A DNA stretch of 64,000 bases from Solen grandis (Eukaryota; Mollusca; Bivalvia; Adapedonta; Solenidae). Shown here one piece after another: positions 1 to 10,985 of the stretch; position 1 is the first letter of the stretch; each line of letters starts with the position of its first letter. The stretch lies in contig CM037795.1 in NCBI GenBank assembly GCA_021229015.1, positions 16,016,117-16,080,116 on the forward strand, in the 5' to 3' direction. The notes under the pieces are model-generated. The model saw only the letters and a list, made by a program, of their open reading frames with translations. It made no database searches and was not told the DNA's origin. The position numbers and the translations under genes were made by a program.

Positions 1-489
1 AATTAATTAAAACAACAGCAGGGCACGATGGAACTAATCTCATCTTTCTTTCATTGTGCATCGGAAGAGTTTAATTTCGTGTCTTTTTTCGGCTACACTG
101 CATATTTTATGTTCTTGCAGTTCAATGTATTTTTTTGTGTGTTTAGGGACTTAACTTCTGACGTTCAAATATCAGTTATAATCATATGCGTTTATAATCA
201 TTCTCGTTTTCCTAAAAAAAATACGTAAATAGTTTAATATTTATTTATCTGTAAGGTAACATTATCAACCCAGTCATCTATATATATTTGAAAACAAGAA
301 TGGCGGAACGTGTGTAAGTTCAATCCCCATCTAAACTGTCTGACCTTGGTTATTTTTACCAGGCTTGATTAAGGTGGCATTCTCCATATATCTCTACTTT
401 ACACGCGACCTTTCTGTTTAATACCAGCTACAATCGCTGAAGGACGAGATAGTTCTACCATAAATATTGTCAGAATGCTGGAGAAATGA

Positions 490-1880
490 AAATGAAAAAC
501 AAATATTTTATTCCGCAATGTTAACCTATACAAGTTTCTAGTTGCCTACATACCATATAATAGGTACACCTTTTAGCTTTAACAAGATCATGTCAAGTAT
601 TATGCTACAATAACATCAAGTTTCACTGTTTGGTGGCTATTTACTACATAAAGAGGATGGAAAATACAAGTTGAAAGATGTTCATGATATAACAACCATA
701 AGCAAAAATCAGTTATCTATCATGGAACAAAATACACAGTATTATATATTGGATATTGAGGAGCGTATTTAAGATAAGTTGTTGATAAAGGAATTGCGCA
801 TACTAAATGCGTGATACACAAATTTCCCCAATCCTAGTAGAAGATTGCATTAATTGACAACATTTTACAAAGTTAGGTCTGTTACAATAATATTTACTAT
901 TACATTGATTACGTAGGGTTCAATATAGAGGACATTTGAATATAAAATGGAACTCGTCCTCTATGTCACCAGAGTTACATACAGTACACATGCGCAAGTT
1001 ACGTTCTATTCTATTGTTACCATAACGACCAGATTCAATATGACAGTCGCAGTCTTGATAGTGCATTCCTATACTTTTTGGGTAATGTTTCTAAACAAAA
1101 TTCATGTTGTAATTGTGTTTTAAATGTTTTATACGACAATAAGGTATTATTTGCACTTATGTCAATATACTATGACTCTTAAAATATACTTACAGCCCGT
1201 TCTTTGAACTCTAGATGTAATGTATCAATATTAGGCCTATAGTTGCTGGGTTATTCAAAATGTGAATCAATAATTAATTTAATGTCGCTAGCCCAGCCTT
1301 TTGTACCAGAATTACATTTCTCAATTAAAAAAAAAAAAATATCCATGAAGCTACATTAGGAATTCATATATCTGATATATCCAATTATTATATTACCTGA
1401 ATTTAAAATTCTAGTCTAATATTTTATTATACGGGCTTGTCTATTAATAAAAAGGGGATATCTTCCCAGCTCGCCATATACACCAATGCTTAGACATTTA
1501 AAAGTTGTTTGCAAACTTTCAGTTGTTTTCTTTCAATATTTTTTGACTTACCAAAACCCCATACCTCGCATGAGTAGCATAAATGGAACTTACAAAGGCA
1601 TCAAACAACTGACACATAGTCAAGAAAGAAAGTTTCAATCTTAATGGGAAATTGCGCGTATTTTTAAATAATGTAATTATAGCTTTTAAACCTTTTCCCC
1701 GCTACAGTTTCCTTGTTCATAGAAACGCGTTGTCATTGTAATTGTGCCTAAGTAATTAAAATTATCCACAGTCTGTAAACCTACAATTATCCACAGTCTG
1801 TAAAGGTATACCACTATATGTCCCTTTTTCATCTGTCCGTATTTGGCACTTTTTCCTTAATAAAACAATCTTACTTTCCG
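490..1880 (-). pseudogene. Degraded LINE retrotransposon, 3' part of the reverse-transcriptase ORF
   Basis: On the minus strand, roughly 1140-930 reads as a LINE C-terminal segment with ESGRYGNNRIERN followed by CTVCNSGDIEDEFHFIF and KCPLY. This is the cysteine-bearing IEDE(F/Y)HF motif found downstream of the RT domain in many animal non-LTR elements. Farther upstream on that strand (about 1885-1790) is KIVLLRKKCQIRTDEKG then YSGIPLQTVDN, resembling the RT thumb/connector (KTK..VF..G ... YLG). Stops and frameshifts break the frame between these blocks, so it is dead. A T/A-rich tail near 490-540 may be the 3' end. The clade cannot be assigned by eye. Outer limits are approximate. Confidence 0.7.
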
Positions 1881-2836
1881 GGTTAAAAAGTGAATAAATG
1901 TAAAACAATGGCTAAATTAATAACAAACACGTTTCGATTTAATAAAACATTAATATGTATTAGATGCTGTTTAAATATTGAGGATGTATGTCTTACATGT
2001 CACATACTTTAAGATTGTCAAGTTATTAATTGCATACAGAGACAAAGTCTTATCAACACCTTCTTACGTGTGTGCATTGTCCAGTATTAGACTTCTTATT
2101 TCTAATAGATCTGATGCATTGTCTATAAGTAGAGGTGATATATCTACTAAAATGTAGTAACTGTTTGACAGAATGAGAACACCTATTTTGACATATTGCT
2201 AAGAGGTGAGGAAAAAGGGGAATACATGTATATGATTTTTACGAAATTGACCGTATACATCTAAAACATACTTATGAGATGCTGAAATAGTTAATAAACA
2301 TGTTAATATTCTATGCAGTCTGAGAATATAATTGTGATTATGTCAAAGACAGCTGTGGTGTCGACTTTGCAAATAAACTACTCCAGCTTCAGGTGTTCAG
2401 TAATAGGTATATTTATTGAGATTGGCAAGACTATATCAAGTCATTGTGATATACATCTACACCCAACAACTTTAAAAACACACCAGTCATATTTTAATGA
2501 GTTTAACACTGAATACGATTAAATATTTTTTTGAAATTTGGAACAAATAGTTATCAATTTCATAGACATCATCTGTGTGAATTTCTTTTTTAGTATATAA
2601 CAATTAACGTATTTTAGCACACTTACAAAGTTATTTGGGGAAGACAGTGAGTTCATAAAAGACAATATCGTGTGTAGAAATCTACACCATTATCTTCATT
2701 AATGATAAATGTTATTTTTTGCATATATTTAGGGTCACCTCCCAAGTACAATTGATCCATTTGTCATCTTATATTTCATTTCTGTAAGGTGTATATTTTT
2801 TGCAATTCTAACCAGATATGACTTATGTAATATCTA

Positions 2837-2927
2837 TTGCATGGCTTTCACAAGTTGAGTTTTATTAACCCGCACACTATACATGATATGGTTAATCAAG
2901 CTAAACTCGCGAAAGCCATGCAATATA
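2837..2927. repeat. Imperfect inverted repeat (stem-loop)
   Basis: TATTGCATGGCTTTC at 2837-2851 is mirrored by GAAAGCCATGCAATA at 2913-2927, with weaker pairing continuing inward (AAGTTGAG against CTAAACTC) around a loop of about 45 nt. It sits just beyond the inferred 3' tail of the LINE at 2932. It may be a small MITE or a hairpin terminus; no family was recognised. Confidence 0.6.
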
Positions 2928-2931
2928 TGAT

Positions 2932-3970
2932 TCAGATTCAGATATTTTTTATTCGATTTAAACTTCACAGTTTTTCGTCTTACAAATGTATACATTTGAT
3001 ATAACAAAGGACACGTGACATGTTAATAATCTAAAAACAACAACAAAAAAAACGAGGGGAAAAAACATGTACAAAATATTCACTCACTCATACATGCAGA
3101 ACAGAATAGAACAGTAATTCTAAAGTATTGAAAACTATTAATTGAGGATGTCTTAAATTCAACAGGTCCTCTATATATCTTTGATAAAGAGAACCTGATT
3201 TAAAGGAAAAAAAATATATGTCTACTGTGAAAAAAATAATATAATACATTTAAACATCTATATATTGATATTTACAAAATTCAACGTTCAGAAAATCTTT
3301 AGGCATGACGTTAGCTTTTTAAAACATATCAATATAATCAGACTTCAGAAATTCAACACATTTATGTATACTTGGGTTTTCTGTATAATATTTAAGAATA
3401 AATTGTCTTATTATATCAGAGTACTTATCACAAATCAAAATAAAATGGTATTCGTCTTCTATATCCCTTGTATTACAAATCTGGCAATATCTCTCACTTC
3501 TTTCAATCCTATCTCTTGAGTATTTTGCAGTCTCTATTCTTGAATAATCATATTTATTTATATTGTAACTCAGAACATTCATTGCTTTTAATGCTTTCCC
3601 ACATAACACTAGCTGATTTAATGTAAAACTACCTGTGTAATTTAATGTAATACCAAGATAATTGAAATCATCTAACCTTTTTTCCATTATAAAACCACTC
3701 TTATTGAGGTTTAGTTCCTTTTGTCTTCTCATTATTTAAATCTAACCCCCAGTAATTACAATATTCGTCAAGTTTATCTAAACTTTTAAATTAAATCCCC
3801 AATTAAAACCATATCATCTGCAAATAATAACAGTATTAAAGACAAGTCTTCAACTGTTAAACCACTATTCACATCGTTTAAAAGAAACAACTCCAAGTCT
3901 TCAATGAACAGAGAAAACATCGGGGAGACGATATCCCCTTGTTTCAAGCCAATTAGACAGGCCCGGATCC
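2932..3970 (-). pseudogene. LINE remnant: RT palm fragment, C-terminal domain and 3' UTR
   Basis: Two minus-strand ORF pieces belong to one non-LTR retrotransposon. About 3950-3786 encodes GLKQGDIVSPMFSLFIEDL followed by LLLFADDMVLIG, the RT motifs around the (F/Y)ADD catalytic aspartates. 3732-3319 encodes the downstream region, with FNYLGITL and then ERYCQICNTRDIEDEYHFIL, a cysteine motif typical of LINE C-termini. The ~390 nt below the stop would be 3' UTR, ending in a tandem tail that reads CTGAATCTGAATC on the minus strand at 2932-2945. The 5' part is lost: the RT ORF is cut at about 3960 by a G-run element. A frame break separates the two pieces, so this is a pseudogene. Confidence 0.8.
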
Positions 3971-3972
3971 AG

Positions 3973-4058
<86 letters not shown>

Positions 4059-4080
4059 TTGGCCCCCCCAGCTGCCCTGG
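3958..4080. repeat. 83-nt G homopolymer flanked by a GGCCCGGATCCAG terminus
   Basis: An uninterrupted G run spans 3974-4056. It is preceded by CAGGCCCGGATCCAGC and followed by CCTTGGCCCCCCCAGC. CAG-GG-CGGATCCAG is reminiscent of Tip100/Zaphod-type hAT termini (recalled, not searched). The block interrupts a LINE RT ORF. The run length should not be trusted: homopolymers of this size are unstable and assembly-sensitive. It would form G-quadruplexes. The polyglycine and polyproline ORFs across it are meaningless. Confidence 0.65.
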
Positions 4081-4088
4081 TCATACAT

Positions 4089-4529
4089 TTTTCAAGGCTA
4101 TAAAATCCCATGATTACATCATAGTAGTGTTGTCTAGAGGAAATCCCCATCGTGGGCCCCCGTACTGAACCACCCGCATAACCACCTGACCAGCCAGACT
4201 CCTATTGTTTTATGACCCCCTGCTGTTAATGTGTAGGTAATCAGAATCGGCAGTCGTCCATGACTGTGTGATAAGCATGTGCTTAGGGTACTGCGGACAC
4301 TCTCACTGATTGAGAGACAGTTACATGTCGTCTGCCGAGCGAACTAACAATTGGGAAAAATAGGCAATTACCACAAGTTTGTATCAGTTACAACTATAAA
4401 CTATTTAAAAGGATTTTTATTGTATTTATTTATTTTTTGCTGCAGCAAACTGCAGAGTATATGCATACCTATAGCTAGCCATGCAAATAAAATGGGTTGT
4501 GTTTCTAAATGTCATCAGCTTTACTTTTT
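4089..4529. other. Unannotated interval, no gene seen
   Basis: No coding similarity, RNA gene or repeat terminus was recognised. The sequence is moderately AT-rich and ends in the TTTTT target of the next element. Confidence 0.4.
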
Positions 4530-5100
4530 AGCTCACCTGAGCCAGAGGCTCAAGGTGAGCTATTGTGACCGGTCTTCGTCCGTCGTCCGTCCGTCCGTCG
4601 TCCGTCAACATTTTGCTTCAAACGACATCTCCTCCTTAACCGCTTGGTCAATTTTGATAAAACTTTACAGGGATGTTCCTTGGGTGGTCCCCTTTCAAAG
4701 TTGTTCAAAGAATTGAATTCCATTTGGAATTCTGGTTGCCATGGCAACGGAAAGAAAAAACTTAAAATGTCTTCTTCTCCAAAACAACCAACTGAATTTC
4801 AAAATGTTTTGGCACAGATGTTCCTTTGGTAAGTGTCTACCAAGATTGTTCAAATTATTTGGATCCATAAAAAAACGTGGCCGCCAGGGGCGGGGCTAGT
4901 TTTCCTTATATGTCTATAGTGAAAACTAAAAAATCTTCTTATCCAAAACTACTGGCTTGATTTCAAATTGTTTGGGCGGGGCTAGTTTTCCTTATATGTC
5001 TATAGTGAAAATAAAAAACTTCTTTCCAAAACACTGGCGTTATTTCAAATTGTTTTGGCACAGATGTTCCTTTATTAAATGTCTTCCAAGATTGTTAAAA
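4530..5100 (+). mobile_element. F1 tandem-core element (AGCTCACCTGAG family), 5' part, core type A
   Basis: A TTTTT target is followed by the 32-nt 5' palindrome at 4530-4561, whose arms are AGCTCACCTGAG and CTCAAGGTGAGCT. Next comes TATTGTGACC, then a CGTCCGTC microsatellite (about 4577-4608), then core type A. Core A is a dimeric unit marked by AAACTT..CAGGGATGTTCC, TGGTTGCCATGGCAAC and GGCACAGATGTTCCTTTGG. The 3' end is not visible because the assembly gap at 5101 intervenes. Non-coding; short ORFs in it are chance. Confidence 0.85.
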
Positions 5101-5200
5101 NNNNNNNNNNNNNNNNNNNNNNNNNNNNNNNNNNNNNNNNNNNNNNNNNNNNNNNNNNNNNNNNNNNNNNNNNNNNNNNNNNNNNNNNNNNNNNNNNNNN
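5101..5200. other. Assembly gap of 100 N
   Basis: Exactly 100 N, a conventional placeholder for an unknown length. The left edge is F1 core A and the right edge is the F3 core, so at least two element ends are hidden here. Confidence 0.95.
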
Positions 5201-5671
5201 TCTAAACTTTTCAAGTCAGTACCTCAAATACTTTTCAAAATATGCCCCGGAAAAAATTAAGTCTGAAAATTTACAAAGGGCAATAACTCAGAAAATATTA
5301 AAGTCAGAGTTATCATTCTTGTGCACTGCACTCCACCTCAATGTGATGTATCCATGTTTTAAGTTTCAAGGTGATACCTCAAATACTTTTTGAGTTATGG
5401 TCCGGACAAAAATAAAATCTCAGAATCAACAAAGGGTAATAACTCAGAAAATACGAAAGTCAGAGTTATCATTCTTGTGCACTGCACTCCACCTCAATGT
5501 GATCTATCCATGTTTTAAGTTTCAAGGTGATACCTCAAATACTTTTCGAGTTATGCTCCGGACAAGAAAGTGTGACGCCGACGATGCCGACGCCGCCGAC
5601 GATGCCGCCGACGACGACGACGACGGACAAAGTGATCCCTATGTGTCTGCCATGCTATGCAGGCGACACAA
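5201..5671 (-). mobile_element. F3 tandem-core element (TGTGTCGCCTGCAT family), partial
   Basis: On the minus strand the 5' end is at 5671, reading TTGTGTCGCCTGCAT then AGC then ATGGCAGACACA, a palindromic terminus. A CGTC/GGC microsatellite follows (5566-5625), then tandem cores containing GAGTTATG(C/G)TCCGGAC and GGTAATAACTCAG. The other end is lost in the gap. About 5376-5577 appears identical to 17065-17270 of the complete copy. The 5' end abuts pogo transposase coding sequence, so this element interrupted that gene. Asp-rich ORFs across the microsatellite are artefacts. Confidence 0.8.
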
Positions 5672-6274
5672 AAACCTGAAAGTCTACTACAGGCAACATG
5701 TTATCCTCAAGAAGCTAGACCACATGGAAAAAAAGTCAGAATTCAACATCACAGTCTTAGATGCACTGTGACTATTGTATGACTCTTGGTCAATGGTATC
5801 TCAAAAAACCATTGCTAACTGCTTCAAGCACTCCGGGTTTGTGCCAGAATCAGAAACGGTTTCTGATGATGACAGCGATGACGACAACATTCCTCTGGGT
5901 CGCCTGTTGCAGATCACACAAGCGAATGTAAACATAGACAATGTAATAAGCTTGAGAGAGAAATCCCTGTATGTGCTGAAACAAACGAGTCAACTATCCT
6001 AGAAGATCTGCTGATGACCAGAAACGCATCTGAATAAGAAGCCGAAGACGACGACGATGATGATGACGAGAGCAGCATTATACCTGTACCCACTATACAG
6101 GAAGCAAACAACGCATGTGACGTTCTGCGCCGCTACATTGAAACAGGAGCTGAAGCCGACAGGGAACTTCAAATGATGTGCCATTTAAACAGGTTTTTGT
6201 TACATGCTACTTTTGAACACAAAAGCATTGTACAGAAACCAATAACAGACTTTTTCAAGAAGCGATTATGTTAA
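5672..6274 (+). pseudogene. pogo/Tigger-like DDE transposase, C-terminal remnant with PIP box
   Basis: The + strand reads KVYYRQHVILKKLDHMEK, then FNITVLDAL, SWSMVSQKTIANCFKHSGF, an acidic stretch, VPTIQEANNACDVLRRYIE, HLNRFLLHATFEHKS and a final QKPITDFF-KKRLC stop. This is the usual C-terminal tail of pogo/Tigger (CENP-B/jerky-like) transposases after the DDE domain. The last motif (6233-6256) fits the PCNA-interacting PIP box QxxIxxFF, a feature known for pogo transposase. Defects: an in-frame TGA near 5769, a frame change near 5950 and a TAA near 6034. An AATAAA follows at about 6281. The N-terminal part is missing, cut off by the F3 element at 5671. Confidence 0.8.
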
Positions 6275-6431
6275 ACTAAAATAAATTTGCTATAACGTCT
6301 TCAACAATTGTGTATGTAGGCCTACTGTGAATGTACACGTACACTGTATTTGTGTGTAAATTACTTTGGATGCGTTCATGTATATATATTCACAATTGTC
6401 TCGTTTTTTTTATTATAGACAGTGGAATAAA

Positions 6432-7867
6432 CAAGAGGGCCAAGATGGCCCTGAACTGCTCACCTGAGAAATATTGCTTTCATTGCCTTTTTACAACATA
6501 GTAATACTGAATACAAAATCCATGCAGAAAAAAGTTTACATGTGGTCCAAAAAAAAAAGTTAACCCTAGTGTGGGACCAATTTTGACCCAGAGTCATGAT
6601 TTGAAAATTTGGTTCAGGTCCACAAGGCCATGCTACATACCAAATATCTAAACCCATGATCTTGTGGTTTCTGACAAGAATATCTAAAAATCTTTCCTAT
6701 GTAAGTCTGCAAAATAAAGTGACCCCTGTGACAGGGCCAATTTTGACACCAGGGCCATGATTTGAACAAACTTAGTAGATGTCCATAAGGCAATGTTACA
6801 CACCAAATACATGTATCTCAACTCCTCACCTTTTAGATTCTGACAAAAATATTTTTCTAGATTTTCCTATCCTAAAGCCTATGTAAAATCAAATGACCCC
6901 TGGGGAGGGGCCAATTTTGACTTTAGGGCCATGATTTGAACAAACTTAGTAGATGTCAATAAAGCAATGCTATACACCAAAAATCTAAACTCCTGGCCTT
7001 GTGGTTTCTGACAAAAAGATTTTCCTATTTAAGCCTATGTAAAATTAAGTGACTCCTGGGGGGGCCAATTTTGATCCCAGGGCCATGATTTGAACAAACC
7101 TGGTAGATGCTCATGAGGCCATGTTACACAAGAAATATCTTAACTCTAGGCCTTGTGGTTTCTGAGGAAAAAAAAATCTAGTTATTTTTTCTATACAAGT
7201 CTTTGATAAATCAAGTGACCCCCGGGGCGAGACCAATTTTTACCAAACTTTGAAGAGATCGACAAGACAATGTCTAGGCCTTGTGGTTTCTGAGAAGCAG
7301 ATTTTTCTAGTTTGTTTTTTTTGTTCCTATATAAGCCTATGTAAAATCAAGTGACCCCAGGGGCGAAGCGAATTTTGACCCAAGGGTCATTATTTGAACA
7401 AACTTGGTAGAAGTTCTACAAACTTGGTAGAGATCAACTGACAATGCTACACACCAAATATCTAGACTCCAGGCCTTGTGGTTGTGACCCCTGGGGCAGG
7501 GCCAATTTTGACCCCAGGGTCATGATTTGAACAAACTTGGTAGAGGTTCACTAGACAATGCTACACACCAAATAACTAAGCTCTAGGCCTTTCAGTTTTG
7601 CTGAGGAAGATTTTCAAAGTATGCATTTTTAAAAATCTATTTTTAGCTCCTGTAACATATTTTTTCAACCAATCAAAATAATTTGAACAAATTTGATAGA
7701 TGACATCATAAGGATGATTCCTGTGAAGTTTGGTCAAAATCCATTGAGCGGTTTAGGAGGAGATGTTTAAAGAAAATTGTTGACGCCGATGCACGGATGG
7801 ATGCATGCACACAGACAACGGACAAAAGGCAATCACAATAGCTCACCATGAGCACGTTGTGTCAGGT
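6432..7867 (-). mobile_element. F1 tandem-core element, near-complete, minus orientation, core type C
   Basis: The 3' end is at 6432 (CAAGAGGGCCAAGATGGCCCT: end motif plus hairpin), followed inward by the inverted motif GCTCACCTGAG at 6459-6469. The decayed 5' end at 7867 reads on the minus strand TTTTT-ACCTGACACAACGTGCTCATGGTGAGCT. Between them are degenerate core C units, marked on the minus strand by AGGGGTCA, TACATAGGCTT, AGGAAAATC and CAAGGCCT. No CGTC run as clean as in other copies, only a short CGTGCATCCGT remnant. Non-coding. Confidence 0.85.
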
Positions 7868-7969
7868 AAAAAAAAGAAACCCCCTTTACACAGGATGTAT
7901 TCACATGACACATAAAACGAATGTTCACAAATAGGATTTGGGCTTATAAGCATACCAAAAAAAAATATT

Positions 7970-9265
7970 ATCACTAAAGGTGATCAATACCCACACCGGA
8001 AGTCTGTCATGTGAAGGAATACAGTTTCAAGTTTGCGTGAGTGAAAGACTACATGTATGTAAGGTTTAAAGTTAGTGTGAGCAATGGTTAAAAAGTTTTG
8101 GACAATGCTAAAAAGTTTTGACAGACAGACAGATAGACAGAGAGACACACATACAGACACACAGAAGAAAACAATTTGCCCCCAAGATCTGTAGCTGAGG
8201 AGAATAAAAATGCAGTCTAATTATGGTTCACATCCATATTTATTGTTTGCAAAAACCTGTCTTTAAGAATTTACATTGTGGTTTTCTTATGCACTGTACT
8301 TCCTCTCATCAAGATCAATCTACATATGAAGTTTCATCAACTTTAGTATTGGAGTTATGCTCCAGACAAAATCAAAAGATTAAAAATGACAAAGGGCAAT
8401 AACTCCTTTCAAAATACATGCAGAGTTATGGTTCTTCACTGCACTTCCTCTCATCAAGATCAATCTACATATGAAGTTTCATCAACCTAGCTACTTTAGT
8501 ATTGGAGTTATGGTCCGGACAAAATCAAAAGATTAAAAATGACAAAGGGCAATAACTCCTTTCAAAATACATGCAGAGTTATGGTTCTTAGGCACTGCAC
8601 TTCCTCTCATGAAGGTCTATCTACATATGAGGTCTATCTACATATGAAGTTTGATCAACATAAGTACAGTAGTTTTGGAGAAATGCTCCGGACAAAATCA
8701 AAAGACAAAAATTAACAAAGGGGAATAACTCCTTTAAAAAACATGTAGAGTTATGGTTCTTATGCACTGCACTTCCTCTCATCAAGATCAATCTACATAT
8801 GAAGTTTCATCAACCTAGCTACTTTAGTATTGGAGTTATGCTCCGGACAAAATCAAAAGATTAAAAATGACAAAGGGCAATAACTCCTTTCAAAATACAT
8901 GCAGAGTTATGGTTCTTGTGCACTGCACTTCCTCTCATCAAGATCAATCTACATATGAAGTTTCATCAACCTAGCTACTTTAGTATTGGAGTTATGGTCC
9001 GGACAAAATCAAAAGATTAAAAATGACAAAGGGCAATAACTCCTTTCAAAATACATGCAGAGTTATGGTTCTTATGCACTGCACTTCCTCTCATCAAGGT
9101 CTATCTACCTATGAAGTTTCATCAACATAGGTACAGTAGTTTTGGAGAAATGCTCCGGACAAATATTTGTAGACCAACCGCCGGACCGACCGACGGACGG
9201 ACGGACCAACCGACCGACGGGGTGACTCCTATATACCCCCCCAAATTTCATTTGTGGGGGTATAA
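7970..9265 (-). mobile_element. F2 tandem-core element (ATACCCCCAC family)
   Basis: In minus orientation the 5' end at 9265 is a palindrome (TATACCCCCACAAAT against ATTTGGGGGGGTATA), then GGAGTCACC and a CGTCGGTCGG microsatellite (9178-9222). Five core units of about 150-175 bp follow, marked on the + strand by GGAGTTATG(C/G)TCCGGAC, GGGCAATAACTCC and GTGCACTGCACTTCC. The 3' end carries the inverted GGGTATT and a hairpin (ATCACTAAAGGTGAT at 7970-7984 on +). A (GACA)n tract lies at 8120-8165. Non-coding. Confidence 0.75.
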
Positions 9266-10844
9266 AAACATTCATGACTCTTCAGGAAAAAATAATATAA
9301 TACAGTGGTAATCATACCATAACCATACACAGGACTGGTAAAAAGTTCCGGATTAAAGATGATGTTGGATAAATGCTGCTTGATTAGCTAACTGCTTATA
9401 GGTCTTTATAGTTAAGTTTATTTTTATAATACATGTACGCCATAGGACTATTAGTATATAAACTTTAAGTAGCTTAACACAGGAGTGTTCATTGGAACAT
9501 GTGTGTCAATTGCTGTGTGGACTGACACACAGGAAGAGAATCTGTAACATAAACAAAAACAATCAAACCTTAAGCAGTCACTATAGAAACAAGACTTAGA
9601 GAAAGTGACCTCTTAAAAGAGGTAGCCACTTAATTAAGGTTAAACAATATTGGATTGGTAATGTCAAAACTGACCTCTAAATACAGGTTGACTGATTAAT
9701 ACAGGTGGCCGTAAAAACAGGTTAACTGTATTTCAAGTTTAAATATTAAATGTATGTTTGTTTGGTTTGACATCCAACCGACAGCCTTTTAGTCATTTGG
9801 AGACTGTCTGCTGATATCGTTCAGCAACCAGCCTGTAGACATGAGACATGATACCACACTAAGTAACATTATCCTGACACTTAGCTAACCAGTCCTGGAA
9901 CTACCATTATATACTGAGCCCCAAGCAAGACAGCAATACCAGTACCATTTTTCAGGACTTTGGTATGTCAAGCTAAGATTTGACAATAAAGTATTGCTCC
10001 CCTAATAAGTATTCAGTGTTGGCTATTAAACAAATTTCACCTCTTCCAAGACCTCTTCCTGAGATGGACACTAGCACTTCCATGTAGAATACAGTGCTGG
10101 TTCACTTGTAACTGAAATCAATGTTGAACAAGTTATCTTTTGGGAAACAAACTAATGTCCGGAAAGAAACATGCTTGGCTCATTTTAAAGATGTCAATAA
10201 TGTACCATTTGACATAATTATGTTTTATTCCACAGATTATTTTTCTGCCATTTCTGGCCCCAAGAAGAAATAATTTCTGCACAAGCTTACCTGCAGAAGC
10301 AAACATATTAAAATCTCTCTAAATCAAGTGATAACCAAACATTTTCATTTCACTTAAAGAACAAATCATGTTCATCTTACATACTCTATTATACATCAAA
10401 CCGTATATAAAATTAATGTAATATAACAGTTGCTATATGTTATGTTTGGTAGCTGGGATTTTCACTTATATATGGCCAACTTTCTCACAAAATCTCAGTA
10501 ATACCAGTAATGCAAGATTACATATGGAATTTTATCACTGATTTGTTCAATGAGCAAGCTATTGGTAAACTCACAAAAAAAAGGAACAGTCTGCAATGTT
10601 TTGCCTTTCATCAAATTCCAAGCAGAGAAAATCTCCTAGTCCGCAGGTGACATGTTGTGTGCCATTGATTCAGGATGATTTCAATAAAAAGTCAAACCAT
10701 CATATTATAAAAGAATGACTATTGTTTTTTTAACTGATCAATTCTTTTTGTATACTGTCCTTAATATAGCTTGCTTCTTTTTGTAATGTCAATTCCAAAT
10801 AAGCATCAGTTCATGAAAGGATCAAGACTGCCCTGATTGATTAT
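9266..10844. other. Gene-free interval with decayed MITE and SINE pieces
   Basis: No coding sequence recognised. About 9590-9725 contains repeated GTGACCTCTTAAAAGAGG / GACCTCTAAATACAGG / GTGGCCGTAAAAACAGG phrases resembling a decayed pogo/mariner-type MITE (low confidence). 9786-9965 matches the minus strand of the SINE-2-like repeat at 54785 (CATGATACCACAC, TTATCCTGACAC, CAGTCCTGGAACTACC). Confidence 0.4.
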
Positions 10845-10985
10845 TTTTAGTTTACCATTGCTGAAACAGTATTTCAGTCATAGCCACGTCCAGCTAATTA
10901 CCGGTAGAGGAAGACCCCGAAAGCTCGGAGGCATCCAGGTAGAACCATAGACCTACAGCAAGCCAGCTGGTAGGCTACCCTAAAG
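10845..10985 (-). repeat. SINE-1 fragment, minus strand
   Basis: The minus-strand sequence matches the second half of the intact SINE at 20271: GGCTTGC(T/G)GTAGGTC, GGTTCTACCTG, GGGGTCTTCCTC, GTAATTAGCTGGACGTGGCTATGACTGAAATACTG. The tRNA-like head with A and B boxes is missing, a common 5' truncation. Confidence 0.7.

Noticed and set aside
3786..4150. Polyproline and polyglycine ORFs across the G run
   Set aside because: They are translations of an 83-nt homopolymer; only the LINE RT part of the 3786-4088 ORF is real homology.
5566..5640. Asp/Ala-rich peptide in the 5397-5771 ORF
   Set aside because: It is the CGTC-type microsatellite of an F3 element read in frame; the same happens at 17268-17310.
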